NCBI RefSeq assembly: GCF_947498095.1
Contig: NZ_CANMJE010000020.1
Location: 1 to 36,857, forward strand
DNA length: 36,857 bases
Source of the DNA: an uncultured Shimia sp.
GTDB lineage: Bacteria; Pseudomonadota; Alphaproteobacteria; Rhodobacterales; Rhodobacteraceae
Direction of reading: 5' to 3'
The position numbers and the translations under genes are program-made. Numbering within the stretch: position 1 is the first letter of the stretch; each line of letters opens with the position of its first letter. Positions 17,199 through 25,443 of this stretch are shown here, piece after piece. The notes under the pieces are model-generated. The model was not told where the DNA came from and did no database searches. It saw nothing but the letters and a program-made list of their open reading frames with translations.

Positions 17199-18247
17199 CA
17201 GACGCAACCACACAAGCCGAGGCAGGCCTTGGAACCTTTGAACGCTGGCTGTCGCTATGGGTGGCACTGGCCATTGGGGCAGGGCTGATCCTAGGCAATG
17301 TCAAGCCGGGCCTCTTCGGCGCATTGGCGGCGATGGAGGTGGCTTCGGTCAACCTGCCCGTCGCAGTGCTGATTTGGGCCATGGTCTATCCGATGATGGT
17401 CGGCGTTGATTTCGCCTCGCTTTCACATATCGGCGACCGTCCCAAGGGCATTGTCATCACGCTGGTGGTGAACTGGCTGATCAAGCCTTTCACCATGGCG
17501 GCCCTTGGCGTCTTGTTCTTCAACTATGTTTTCGCCGGGCTGATCCCACCAGACGATGCCCAGGCCTATCTGGCGGGCGTCATCCTGCTGGGCGCCGCGC
17601 CCTGCACGGCGATGGTCTTTGTCTGGTCTAATCTGACACGGGGAGACCCGACCTATACCCTCGTGCAGGTTAGCGTGAACGACGTCATCATGGTCTTCGC
17701 CTTTGCGCCCATTGTCGCTTTCCTTTTGGGTGTGACCGACATCGTGGTCCCGTGGGAAACGCTGATCCTCTCGGTGGGGCTCTATGTGCTTCTGCCCTTG
17801 CTCGCAGGTCTCATCACCCGCAACCGCCTCGTGAAACAAGGTGGCGAGGCGGCGGTTGATGCCTTCAAGGCCAAGGTCGCGCCGTTTTCGATCACGGGCC
17901 TTCTGGTCACGGTTGTCCTTCTCTTTGGCTTTCAGGGTCAGGTCATTCTGGACCGCCCCTTAGTGATCGTCCTCATCGCCATCCCGCTGTTGATCCAGTC
18001 CTACGGCATCTTCGCAGTCGCCTACGGCTGGGCGCGCATCTGGAAGGTTCCGTTCAACGTAGCGGCTCCGTGCGCTATGATTGGCACCTCAAATTTCTTT
18101 GAGCTGGCTGTCGCTGTCGCCATTTCGCTCTTTGGCCTCGGTTCGGGCGCAGCCCTTGCCACCGTTGTCGGCGTGCTGGTTGAAGTACCCGTCATGCTTT
18201 CTCTTGTCGCTTTTGCCAACCGCACCCGCGGCTGGTTTCCCTCCTGA
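17195..18247 (+). CDS. arsB: ACR3 family arsenite efflux transporter
   Basis: 350-residue inner-membrane carrier with ten hydrophobic segments. Family features include [19 protein letters not shown] after the third segment, and [25 protein letters not shown], which holds the conserved TM4 Cys needed for arsenite transport. [27 protein letters not shown] in TM9 is a second family block. It exports As(III) made by the upstream reductase. Translational coupling to arsC is shown by the ATGA overlap. This is the Acr3 type, not E. coli ArsB; acr3 is the alternative symbol. Confidence 0.95.
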   Translation: MTDATTQAEAGLGTFERWLSLWVALAIGAGLILGNVKPGLFGALAAMEVASVNLPVAVLIWAMVYPMMVGVDFASLSHIGDRPKGIVITLVVNWLIKPFTMAALGVLFFNYVFAGLIPPDDAQAYLAGVILLGAAPCTAMVFVWSNLTRGDPTYTLVQVSVNDVIMVFAFAPIVAFLLGVTDIVVPWETLILSVGLYVLLPLLAGLITRNRLVKQGGEAAVDAFKAKVAPFSITGLLVTVVLLFGFQGQVILDRPLVIVLIAIPLLIQSYGIFAVAYGWARIWKVPFNVAAPCAMIGTSNFFELAVAVAISLFGLGSGAALATVVGVLVEVPVMLSLVAFANRTRGWFPS

Positions 18248-18258
18248 AGGAACACACA

Positions 18259-19269
18259 ATGACCAAAATCGCCATCAATGGGCTTGGCCGCATGGGCAAG
18301 CTGGTGATCCGCAGCTTCTTTGACCTTGGGCTTGATGCCGAGATCGTCCTCCTCAACGACGGTGAAGGCGACGCAGGCCTGCACGCCCATCTTTTAGAGT
18401 TCGACACCGTGCACGGCCGCTGGCGCGCCGACTTTGCCCACGACGCAGACAGCATCACCATCGACGGTCACAAGATGCGGTTCACGACCACCCGCGATCT
18501 CTCAGACCTGCCGCTGGGCGAGATGGGCATCGACCTCGTCGTCGATTGCACTGGCGCCTTTAAGACCAACGCCAGGCTGCAACCCTATTTCGACGCATGC
18601 GTGAAAAAGGTCGTGGTTTCGGCACCCGTGAAAGAGGATGATGTTGCCAATATCGTCTACGGCGTGAACCACGACATCTATGACGCCAATGCGCACAAAG
18701 TCATCACTGCGGCCTCGTGCACCACCAACTGTATTGCGCCTGTGGTACAGGTCATCAACGAACACCTGGGCATTGAGCAGGCCAGCTTTACGACCATCCA
18801 CGACGTCACCAACACGCAAGTGATTGTCGACAAGGTGCACAAAGACCCACGCCGCGCACGCTCGGCGCTCAATTCCCTGATTCCCACCACAACCGGCTCG
18901 GCCAAGGCCATCATTCAGATTTTCCCTGAACTTGAAGGTCGCATTGATGGCCACGCTGTGCGCGTGCCGCTCCTGAATGCGTCCCTGACAGATATCGTGT
19001 TCGATGTTTCCCGCGACACGACCGCCGAAGAGGTCAACGACCTGTTTGAAGAGGCCGCCAAAGGTCCGCTGGAAGGTATCCTGGGCTATGAAACACGCCC
19101 TCTGGTCTCAACCGATTACACCAATGACGACCGGTCAACCATCGTGGATGCGCTCTCGACCCGTGTGGTCAACAAGCGCCACGTCAAGATCTACGCATGG
19201 TATGACAACGAATGGGGCTACGCGTGGAGATTGGCCGACGTGACCCGAATGGTTATTGCCAGCCTCTAG
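18259..19269 (+). CDS. gapdh: ArsJ-associated glyceraldehyde-3-phosphate dehydrogenase
   Basis: 336-residue type I GAPDH. The Rossmann motif AINGLGRMGKLVIR opens the protein. Cys154 in AASCTTNCIAPV is the catalytic thiol, and the C-terminal WYDNEWGYAWRLADV is the family's usual end. In ars operons this enzyme uses arsenate in place of phosphate to form 1-arseno-3-phosphoglycerate, which ArsJ exports. The gene sits 11 bp after acr3 and directly before arsJ, the normal order. AAGGAACAC precedes the ATG. A housekeeping gap gene is less likely given this placement. Confidence 0.94.
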   Translation: MTKIAINGLGRMGKLVIRSFFDLGLDAEIVLLNDGEGDAGLHAHLLEFDTVHGRWRADFAHDADSITIDGHKMRFTTTRDLSDLPLGEMGIDLVVDCTGAFKTNARLQPYFDACVKKVVVSAPVKEDDVANIVYGVNHDIYDANAHKVITAASCTTNCIAPVVQVINEHLGIEQASFTTIHDVTNTQVIVDKVHKDPRRARSALNSLIPTTTGSAKAIIQIFPELEGRIDGHAVRVPLLNASLTDIVFDVSRDTTAEEVNDLFEEAAKGPLEGILGYETRPLVSTDYTNDDRSTIVDALSTRVVNKRHVKIYAWYDNEWGYAWRLADVTRMVIASL

Positions 19270-19288
19270 GCGTCGGAGCCTTTGCCCC

Positions 19289-20530
19289 ATGACCACAGCA
19301 GAAAAACCCCAAGGCCATGCCGCCTATATCACCGTGACCGCCGCCTACTGGGCCTTTATGCTCACCGATGGCGCGCTGCGGATGCTGGTGCTGTTGCACT
19401 TTCACACCCTGGGCTTCAGCCCGGTGCAACTGGCCTATCTGTTCCTGCTTTACGAGGTCATGGGCGTGGTCACCAACCTGTCGGCAGGCTGGCTCGCGGC
19501 GCGCTTTGGCTTGACCTCAACGCTCTATGCCGGGCTTGGCATTCAGATCGTTGCCCTGATCGCTCTGGCACAGCTTGATCCCGCATGGGGCCTGACCGCC
19601 TCGGTCACCTTCGTGATGTGTGTGCAAGGGCTTTCGGGCATTGCCAAGGACTTGGCCAAGATGTCCGCCAAATCCGCCGTCAAAATCCTCGCCCCAACGG
19701 GCGAAGGCGCGCTGTTCAAATGGGTCGCCATCCTCACCGGCTCCAAGAACTCCGTCAAAGGGTTTGGCTTTTTTCTGGGTGCGGTGCTGTTAGGGCTCTG
19801 GGGTTTTGCCACCTCTGTCTGGGTCATGGCGGTGGTGCTGGCCGTGATCCTGATCGGCGTCGTTCCCTTTATGCCCGCAGGCCTGCCGCAGGGCAAAAAG
19901 TCCGCCAAGTTCTCTCAGGTCTTTTCCAAGGATCCCAACGTCAATCGCCTGTCACTGGCCCGCATGTTCCTGTTTGGCGCGCGCGACGTCTGGTTCGTGG
20001 TCGGCATCCCGATCTATTTCTACGCCGTCCTGTCCGATGGCAGCGAAGAGGGCAACCGCGCTGCTTTTTTCATGATTGGCAGCTTCATGGCGCTCTGGAT
20101 CATCCTCTATGGCTTTGTGCAGGGATTGGCGCCGCAATTGCTCAAGGCGAAAACCAGCACCACGCCCGAGATCGTGCACAAGGCCGTCATTTGGGTTGCC
20201 ATCCTGACGCTGATCCCGCTGGTCCTGTCCCTCGCGGTCTGGCTTAACTTGCCAAATCTCACCGCCATCCTTGTCCTGGGCCTCTTGGTTTTCGGGCTTG
20301 TCTTTGCGGTGAACTCTTCGGTGCACTCCTACCTGATCCTCGCCTTCACCACGGGTGAGCGGGTGACGATGGATGTCGGCTTTTATTACATGTCTAACGC
20401 CGCAGGCCGCCTGATGGGCACGTTGCTTTCTGGCCTCTCATACCAGGTCGGAGGCCTCCCCCTCTGCCTCTTCACCGCGGCGGTGATGGCAGGGCTTTCA
20501 ACGCTCGCTGCCCGCCGCTTGAAAGGGTAG
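19289..20530 (+). CDS. arsJ: Organoarsenical efflux MFS transporter ArsJ
   Basis: 413-residue MFS protein with about twelve hydrophobic segments. Features of the ArsJ family are AAYWAFMLTDGALRMLVLLHFHTLGFSPVQLAYLF near the N-terminus and MCVQGLSGIAKDLAKMSAKSAVK in the first half. It exports 1-arseno-3-phosphoglycerate made by the preceding GAPDH, so the pair gives arsenate resistance independent of ArsC and Acr3. The ATG at 19289 fits homologues; the frame is open from 19256, inside the GAPDH gene. The operon ends here, 4 bp from the stop of a convergent DMT gene. Confidence 0.94.
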   Translation: MTTAEKPQGHAAYITVTAAYWAFMLTDGALRMLVLLHFHTLGFSPVQLAYLFLLYEVMGVVTNLSAGWLAARFGLTSTLYAGLGIQIVALIALAQLDPAWGLTASVTFVMCVQGLSGIAKDLAKMSAKSAVKILAPTGEGALFKWVAILTGSKNSVKGFGFFLGAVLLGLWGFATSVWVMAVVLAVILIGVVPFMPAGLPQGKKSAKFSQVFSKDPNVNRLSLARMFLFGARDVWFVVGIPIYFYAVLSDGSEEGNRAAFFMIGSFMALWIILYGFVQGLAPQLLKAKTSTTPEIVHKAVIWVAILTLIPLVLSLAVWLNLPNLTAILVLGLLVFGLVFAVNSSVHSYLILAFTTGERVTMDVGFYYMSNAAGRLMGTLLSGLSYQVGGLPLCLFTAAVMAGLSTLAARRLKG

Positions 20531-20534
20531 GGGG

Positions 20535-21437
20535 TCACCCCATCACCCCCACCGTCCGCATGCGCTCTCGGTAAAACATAGACACCGCAGCCCCCACGAT
20601 CATGACCGCTCCGGCGATCGTGAACCCATCTGGAATCTCGTCAAACACCGCAAACCCCAGCACGGCGGCATAGATCAACTGCGTGTAGTCTATGCTGCTC
20701 ACCACGCTGGCCTCGCCCAGTCGTAGCGCCTTGATGCCGAGCCATTGTCCAACACTTGCCAATAGTCCCATCGCCAAGAGGTACCCCAGATCAAACCAGC
20801 CGGGTGTTACCCACAGCCACACCAGTGGCACGCCCGAGGCCAACCCGGCGAACAATGACTGATACAATAAGAGTGTCGCCGTCGACTCGCCTTGTGACAG
20901 CCTGCGCACCGCCAGCCGCGCTACGGCTGCTCCCAAAGCTGCCGCCAAAGGGATCAATGCGTATTTCGCGATCTCTGCATCCAATCCTGGCCGCATCACG
21001 ATCACCACGCCGATGAACCCTGCCACGATGGCGGCCATCCGGTGCCGACCAAGCGGCTCTCCCAAGACCCACATGGCTAACAGGGCGACAAAAAACACAT
21101 TTGCAAAGCCCAGTGTCGATGCGGTGGTCAGCGGCAGCACCGATACGGCCCAGATGCCGCAGGCCAGCGAGGCAGATGCACCGGCCAATCGTAGTGCATG
21201 CCATCCCGGATGCCGCGTTCTCAGGCTGCCCGGCAGTGATCTCGCAATCGTGGGCAGCGCCGACAGGAACACCACGATCTGCCGGAAAAATAGGATCTGC
21301 AACACTTGATAGGTGTCCACCGCCCCTTTGGCCATCGCTGCCCACCACGAGATTGGTCTCGGTGATCTGCTTGAAGGCATCGTGTTGCACAGTTTTGAAG
21401 GCAAGCCGCCTTTTGGCCCCGAAACGCTTGATTTCAT
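20535..21437 (-). pseudogene. DMT (EamA) family transporter, N-terminus truncated
   Basis: EamA-type drug/metabolite transporter. From about residue 31 (ISWWAAMAKGAVDTYQVLQILFFRQ) to the end the sequence is a normal ten-segment DMT protein with two EamA halves. The first ~30 residues of the open frame (KSSVSGPKGG, SSRSPRP) look nothing like a membrane protein and are antisense to what appears to be a real coding remnant on the plus strand. The start of TM1 has therefore probably been lost at a junction near 21340-21350. The first in-frame Met within the native part is at 21335. If translated from there, most transmembrane segments remain, but function is doubtful. The natural substrate is unknown. 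Confidence 0.65.
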
Positions 21438-21510
21438 TACCCAGATGCGCAGCGCTTACGGCCTCGACCTCACCGCCAAAGACAGCCATCTGTTGACGGA
21501 AAAATCATAG
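21340..21510 (+). pseudogene. 3' remnant of an unidentified gene
   Basis: About 55 codons read as natural protein (HHEIGLGDLLEGIVLHSF, then PPFGPETLDFITQMRSAYG, then DLTAKDSHLLTEKS and a stop). Upstream of about 21340 the same frame is merely antisense to the DMT transporter. There is no start codon or ribosome binding site at the head of the native part, so this is a C-terminal fragment of a gene cut at the same point as the DMT gene. I do not recognise the family. Confidence 0.5.
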
Positions 21511-21534
21511 GGCGAGGTTCGCCCCGCTGCGTCT

Positions 21535-22233
21535 TCAGAATTCGCGAGAATAGCTGATGCCAATCGCATCCCGGGTGCCGAAACTGTTGTCGATATATGA
21601 GGCAAAGGCCGATACTCGATCGCGCTTGGTGATCATGTATGAAAACCCGCCTCCGATGGTATAGCCGCTGTAATTGTCCGACCCGGCCGACCCGACCAGC
21701 ACACCACGAAACACCCATTTTTCGTTAAGTGGGCGCAATCCCATCACCCCGATGTATCCGCCCTTGCTTGAGGTCGCGACGGGCAGATCGTTGCTTAGAA
21801 CCGTGTCCAAATCAACGCTGCTGCCCTCAATGTAATTCACCCCGGCCATGGGGAACATCTGCCATTTCCCGGTACTGGCCCCCAGCGCGCTTAGCGGCAC
21901 AAAGGTGCCCAGCGAATACTGCGTCTGGCTGGTCCCATTGTCCAACTCCCGGTGTGATGCGGCGACATTCACAATGCCAAAGTTGAACAGGTACGACCCT
22001 CCCAAAGACCACTCTCCGGTTTCCGAATAGGATGCGTTGATCTTGGTCACCGGTCCAAACGCCACCGACCCCGAGATTGAGACGTCCTCGGTGTAGCGCA
22101 CTCCCAGCTTGGTGATAATCTTGGTTGGATCGTCGGCCAATTGCGTGCGTTCCGTGCGCGCCGAGCGTTCTTGCGCAAGTGCCGGTCCTGCTATCGCCAG
22201 ACAGACCAGAAGAGATTGAACCAAACGCTGCAT
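21535..22233 (-). CDS. Outer-membrane beta-barrel-like protein
   Basis: 232-residue exported protein. The signal peptide is MQRLVQSLLVCLAIAGPALAQ; starting at 22233 places it cleanly at the N-terminus, with AAAGGG a few bases upstream. The mature part alternates polar and apolar residues in short strands (SISGSVAFGPVTKINASYS, GEWSLGGSYLFNFGIVNVAAS, YTIGGGFSYMITKRDRVSAFASYI). It ends in AIGISYSREF with a terminal Phe, the usual signal for outer-membrane barrel insertion. No specific porin family is recognised. A gene remnant lies 24 bp beyond its stop. Confidence 0.7.
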   Translation of the reverse strand: MQRLVQSLLVCLAIAGPALAQERSARTERTQLADDPTKIITKLGVRYTEDVSISGSVAFGPVTKINASYSETGEWSLGGSYLFNFGIVNVAASHRELDNGTSQTQYSLGTFVPLSALGASTGKWQMFPMAGVNYIEGSSVDLDTVLSNDLPVATSSKGGYIGVMGLRPLNEKWVFRGVLVGSAGSDNYSGYTIGGGFSYMITKRDRVSAFASYIDNSFGTRDAIGISYSREF

Positions 22234-22325
22234 GTCAGACCCTTTCGACTGGATCACGATCTAGCGCGCCTTCTGATCCGCGTCGACATGTTCCGAAAAC
22301 TCGGGCCTTCCACGCGTCCTTTGCG

Positions 22326-22754
22326 TCACATGTCGTAGTGCACGTGCACCGTCACTTTGCCCGGAAATACTGACGCTTGGCCGAATGTCGGCTCGTCTTC
22401 AGGGTTCGGAGCACCACTTGCGCCCAGCCCCTCTAACAGATGTGTGTCGGTGTAATTCAGATCGTCATCATTGTTCTCGTCATGAAACAGAACAATGGCA
22501 TATGGTCCTTTGGTCATCGTCTTGAAGTGATGTGTGACCTGACCTTTGCGGGCCGGGATCTCGGCGTAGTCCACCGCATTCATGTAGTCAAAGGCGTTAT
22601 AGGCAGCGGCATTGTCAAAGACGACAACCATCACCTTGCCCTTGCCATTGCGCAGGCCCTCGACGGTTAGAGCAAGACCCTCGGCCGCCGCCAGCCCCGG
22701 TACAAAACCCGTGCCGATGACCAAGGCCGTAAGACCCGCCCTCACCAGCATCAT
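22326..22754 (-). CDS. DUF2141 domain-containing exported protein
   Basis: 142-residue protein with a signal peptide (LVRAGLTALVIGTGFVPGLAAA) and one DUF2141 domain. Domain features are LALTVEGLRNGKGKVMVVVFD, the central GPYAIVLFHDENNDDDLNYT with an acidic, possibly metal-binding loop, and PTFGQASVFP near the end. The fold resembles transthyretin-like beta sandwiches; function is unknown in the family. It lies 16 bp downstream of the cyclase gene on the same strand, so they are probably co-transcribed. Confidence 0.85.
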   Translation of the reverse strand: MMLVRAGLTALVIGTGFVPGLAAAEGLALTVEGLRNGKGKVMVVVFDNAAAYNAFDYMNAVDYAEIPARKGQVTHHFKTMTKGPYAIVLFHDENNDDDLNYTDTHLLEGLGASGAPNPEDEPTFGQASVFPGKVTVHVHYDM

Positions 22755-22770
22755 GGTGCCATCTCATGGG

Positions 22771-24429
22771 TCATACTGGTTCAGCCTCAGGATGCAGGGC
22801 GTCGTTGATCCACTGAAAGTCGTCCGGCAAAGGCGACTTTGGGGTATGGATCGAGATCCCCTTGTCCAGCGCATTGGCCGCCTTGCGCGCCGCCGCCAGC
22901 CCGGCCTGATCCTCAGCTTCGCGGCAGACCAGCGCCTTCAGCAACTGCACGCCCCGTTCTTGCGGCGCGAGATAGCTCGCTTCGGTTGCATCCTTCAGCG
23001 CCGCTTCATGATTTCCGGCGCAGAGATGCATCCGCGCCGTCAGGCACAGACGCGTCAGCTTGAACGGATCCTCCGAGCCAATCACCTTATAGGCTGAAAA
23101 GGCTTCCAGCGCGTCGGCAAATCGTCCCTCGCGCAATGCCAAGTGCGACTCAAGTTCGGTGACACCAATAAAGTTCGGATTCACCTCACGGCAGCGCCGT
23201 TGGTCAAACCGGGCAGCATCAAGGTCATCAAGGAATTGCAGCTTGAACGCGCCACGCGCCCAATAGACAAAATCGCTTCCGGGCAACTCTTCCGCCGCCC
23301 GGTCCAGATCCCGTCCCAATTCGTCCACCAGTGCGTCAGACACCTCTTCGTGGCGAATGGCCCACCAGTTGATCCGGTTCTGCGCCCGCATTGCCAGCGC
23401 CATCCCGTCCTCTGGCGACAAGGCCACCGCACGCTCTAAAGCCGCATACGCCTTTTCCCAATCGCCCAGTTTTTGCTTGAAAAACAGGTTTGCCGCCCGC
23501 GCCCGCAACTCAGAAACACTCAGCTTGTCGTCACTCAAATGCGCTTGTCGATCTCCATCATGCTGGATTGTCTGGATGCGGATGTCACTTTCGGCCCGCG
23601 CCACGATCTCGTCGCAGAACCCGAAAGGGTCGCTTGCGTCGCCCTCATAAGTGCCTGACCACAACGTGCTCATATCTTCGCGCAACAAAAGCGTCAGCGT
23701 AAACCGCGCCCGATCCCGGGCCACCCGCAGCCGCCCCCGCACCAGAAACACCGTTGGCGTTACTGGGTCGTCGCCCACGTCAATCGTTGTAAAGCCTGTA
23801 CGCTTCAGTGAGTCCTTCAGAATGCCTTCATGCAGATCCATCGCCAGCGCTTCGGTGTCCGCATCATTTGGCGCAAATACAAAGGCCTCAAACCCGATTG
23901 AGGGCAGGGCGCCCGCATCAGGCGCCGTGGTCAGGTTCGCCGGACGCCACTGATACAGCCGCATCGGCGTCGCGATATTCTTCAGCTTGAACACACCCGC
24001 ATCGCTCAACTCGTCTTGCCGCGTCTCTGAGAGTTGCCGAAACAGGTCTTCTGAGAACATCAACCCGCCGGGAGGCGCCTCGGTCTCGATCCGTTGTGCA
24101 ATATTCACGCCATTGCCATAGAAATCATCCTCATCCTCGACAATCTCGCCAATGTGACAGCCAATGCGCAGTTTGATGACCTCGTGATCGGCCAACCCGG
24201 TCTGCACCTCTTCGGCACAATTCAGTGCGGCCTCAACGCCGGGAAAGGACAGAATCCACCCGTCGCCCATGCGCTTCAACACCTCGCCACCATAGTTGGC
24301 GGCCACCGGCTCCAGATGTTTCTTTTTCAGATCCCGCACCGACTGCACCGCCAGGGCCTCGTCCTGCCCCATCAAAGCAGAATACCCCACAAGGTCGGCA
24401 CACATCAGAATGGTCAATCGGCGGTTCAT
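22771..24429 (-). CDS. Class III adenylate/guanylate cyclase with C-terminal TPR-like region
   Basis: 552-residue protein. The N-terminal class III cyclase domain (about 1-160) has the catalytic set: metal ligands Asp12 (CADLVGYSALM) and Asp56 (KRMGDGW), Lys52 in the purine-specifying place, Asp102 before FYGNGVN, and Asn109 and Arg113 (NIAQR) for the transition state. It is therefore likely active, and Lys52 with Asp102 favours ATP. A middle region of TolB-like character follows (about 170-290), then helical repeats of TPR type (about 300-530). No transmembrane segment is apparent. The cyclase probably makes cAMP in response to a protein partner bound by the repeats. Confidence 0.87.
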   Translation of the reverse strand: MNRRLTILMCADLVGYSALMGQDEALAVQSVRDLKKKHLEPVAANYGGEVLKRMGDGWILSFPGVEAALNCAEEVQTGLADHEVIKLRIGCHIGEIVEDEDDFYGNGVNIAQRIETEAPPGGLMFSEDLFRQLSETRQDELSDAGVFKLKNIATPMRLYQWRPANLTTAPDAGALPSIGFEAFVFAPNDADTEALAMDLHEGILKDSLKRTGFTTIDVGDDPVTPTVFLVRGRLRVARDRARFTLTLLLREDMSTLWSGTYEGDASDPFGFCDEIVARAESDIRIQTIQHDGDRQAHLSDDKLSVSELRARAANLFFKQKLGDWEKAYAALERAVALSPEDGMALAMRAQNRINWWAIRHEEVSDALVDELGRDLDRAAEELPGSDFVYWARGAFKLQFLDDLDAARFDQRRCREVNPNFIGVTELESHLALREGRFADALEAFSAYKVIGSEDPFKLTRLCLTARMHLCAGNHEAALKDATEASYLAPQERGVQLLKALVCREAEDQAGLAAARKAANALDKGISIHTPKSPLPDDFQWINDALHPEAEPV

Positions 24430-24812
24430 CTCAAATCCAGTCGCGCAATGCTTACAAAGCTAATCCAGAATCTCGGAACCACCAAGGCAGGGTTCAAGAG
24501 GGCAGGGGGAAGAAATCTCTCCCAAGAGCTGCCCCCAGCAGCGCAGCGCCCGTCACCCCCCCCACGGGGCGGGCGCTTCCCGCCCACCCCATGCGCGCCG
24601 GGCGCGAACTGGATCACGTTTTCCAACTCATTTCGCAAATCGCTGGTAGAACGCCGTAAGGCGGGGTTCACTCTGCCGTCACCGATGGGCCAAAGACCGC
24701 CAGATACTCAGTGCCATTTAAGCTCAAAAAACCCTTCCGGTCTCGCGCAGTTGGGATCGTCCGCCAACGGAGGGCAAAGTGCATAAGTACGAAACGCATT
24801 AAACCAGTGTTC
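24430..24812. other. Gene-free stretch with a GC-rich hairpin
   Basis: About 380 bases between the cyclase start and the interrupted secreted-protein gene. It holds a very GC-rich patch with a perfect inverted repeat, GGGCGGG (24565-24571) and CCCGCCC (24577-24583) around a 5-base loop, without a T-run. Open frames here look like chance products. The rest shows no recognisable feature. Confidence 0.5.
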
Positions 24813-25394
24813 TTACTCGCTGCTAGTCGGAGCTTCTAGCCAGGTTTGGATTATGACATATACGTGGTCCTTGACCGCCAAATTGAAGTTAAGGGTCCAA
24901 TTGGGTTCACCCGTCTCTCCCATAGGGTCGTTGAGCGCCCCAAAATGCCAGAACGCGTCATCTTTTTCACCGTCTTCCAAGAACCTGATATCACAAGTGT
25001 TGCAAACATACTTCTGAAGCCCCATCGCGTAGAAAAGTACGGGATCATTGAAACTCTCGCTTGGAAAGGCTCCTTCCTGCGCCAATTCAGCGTGCAATTG
25101 GCCAAAAGCAGAGAAAGCAGAGTTTGCACCGACTTTGCTGAGGAAACTACCACCAATAAAGATCAGAAACTCACGTCATTCCTTCTCGGGAAAATCCGTT
25201 GGGCCAAGATATCCGCTTACTTGACCTAGGCTTGAAACGTGAACGCCCTGTCGAAATTCCTGCAAAAAGTTCAAGTTCAGGAATATTCGGTATCGATCCT
25301 GTCCTGAAGCACTGTCAGCTCTCACCAGGGACACTTGCAAAGAGAGAAGGCAAATCAGGCTTAAAAACGCCGCGCCTACCCCGTACTTGTTCAT
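24813..25394 (-). pseudogene. Secreted hypothetical protein interrupted by an in-frame TGA
   Basis: The gene opens at ATG 25392-25394 with AAGGTGG upstream and encodes a signal peptide (FLSLICLLSLQVSLVRA). At codon 73 a TGA (25176-25178) stops it after PTDFPEKE. The same frame then stays open for 120 more codons with natural-looking protein (REFLIFIGGSFLSKVGANSA, later KYVCNTCDIRFLEDGEKDDAFW) and ends at 24813. No ATG starts the second part; only a TTG is available at 25097. One 193-codon gene broken by a nonsense change is the simplest reading. Two separate small genes is the alternative. The CxxC pair in the second part could bind metal. No family is recognised. Confidence 0.5.
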
Positions 25395-25443
25395 AGCCAA
25401 ACCACCTTGACCAACCCCACTTTTCCCCTCATATCCCGCAACC

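Noticed and set aside
16347..17267. 306-codon minus-strand frame
   Set aside because: Antisense to arsR and arsC, both of which have unmistakable motifs on the plus strand.
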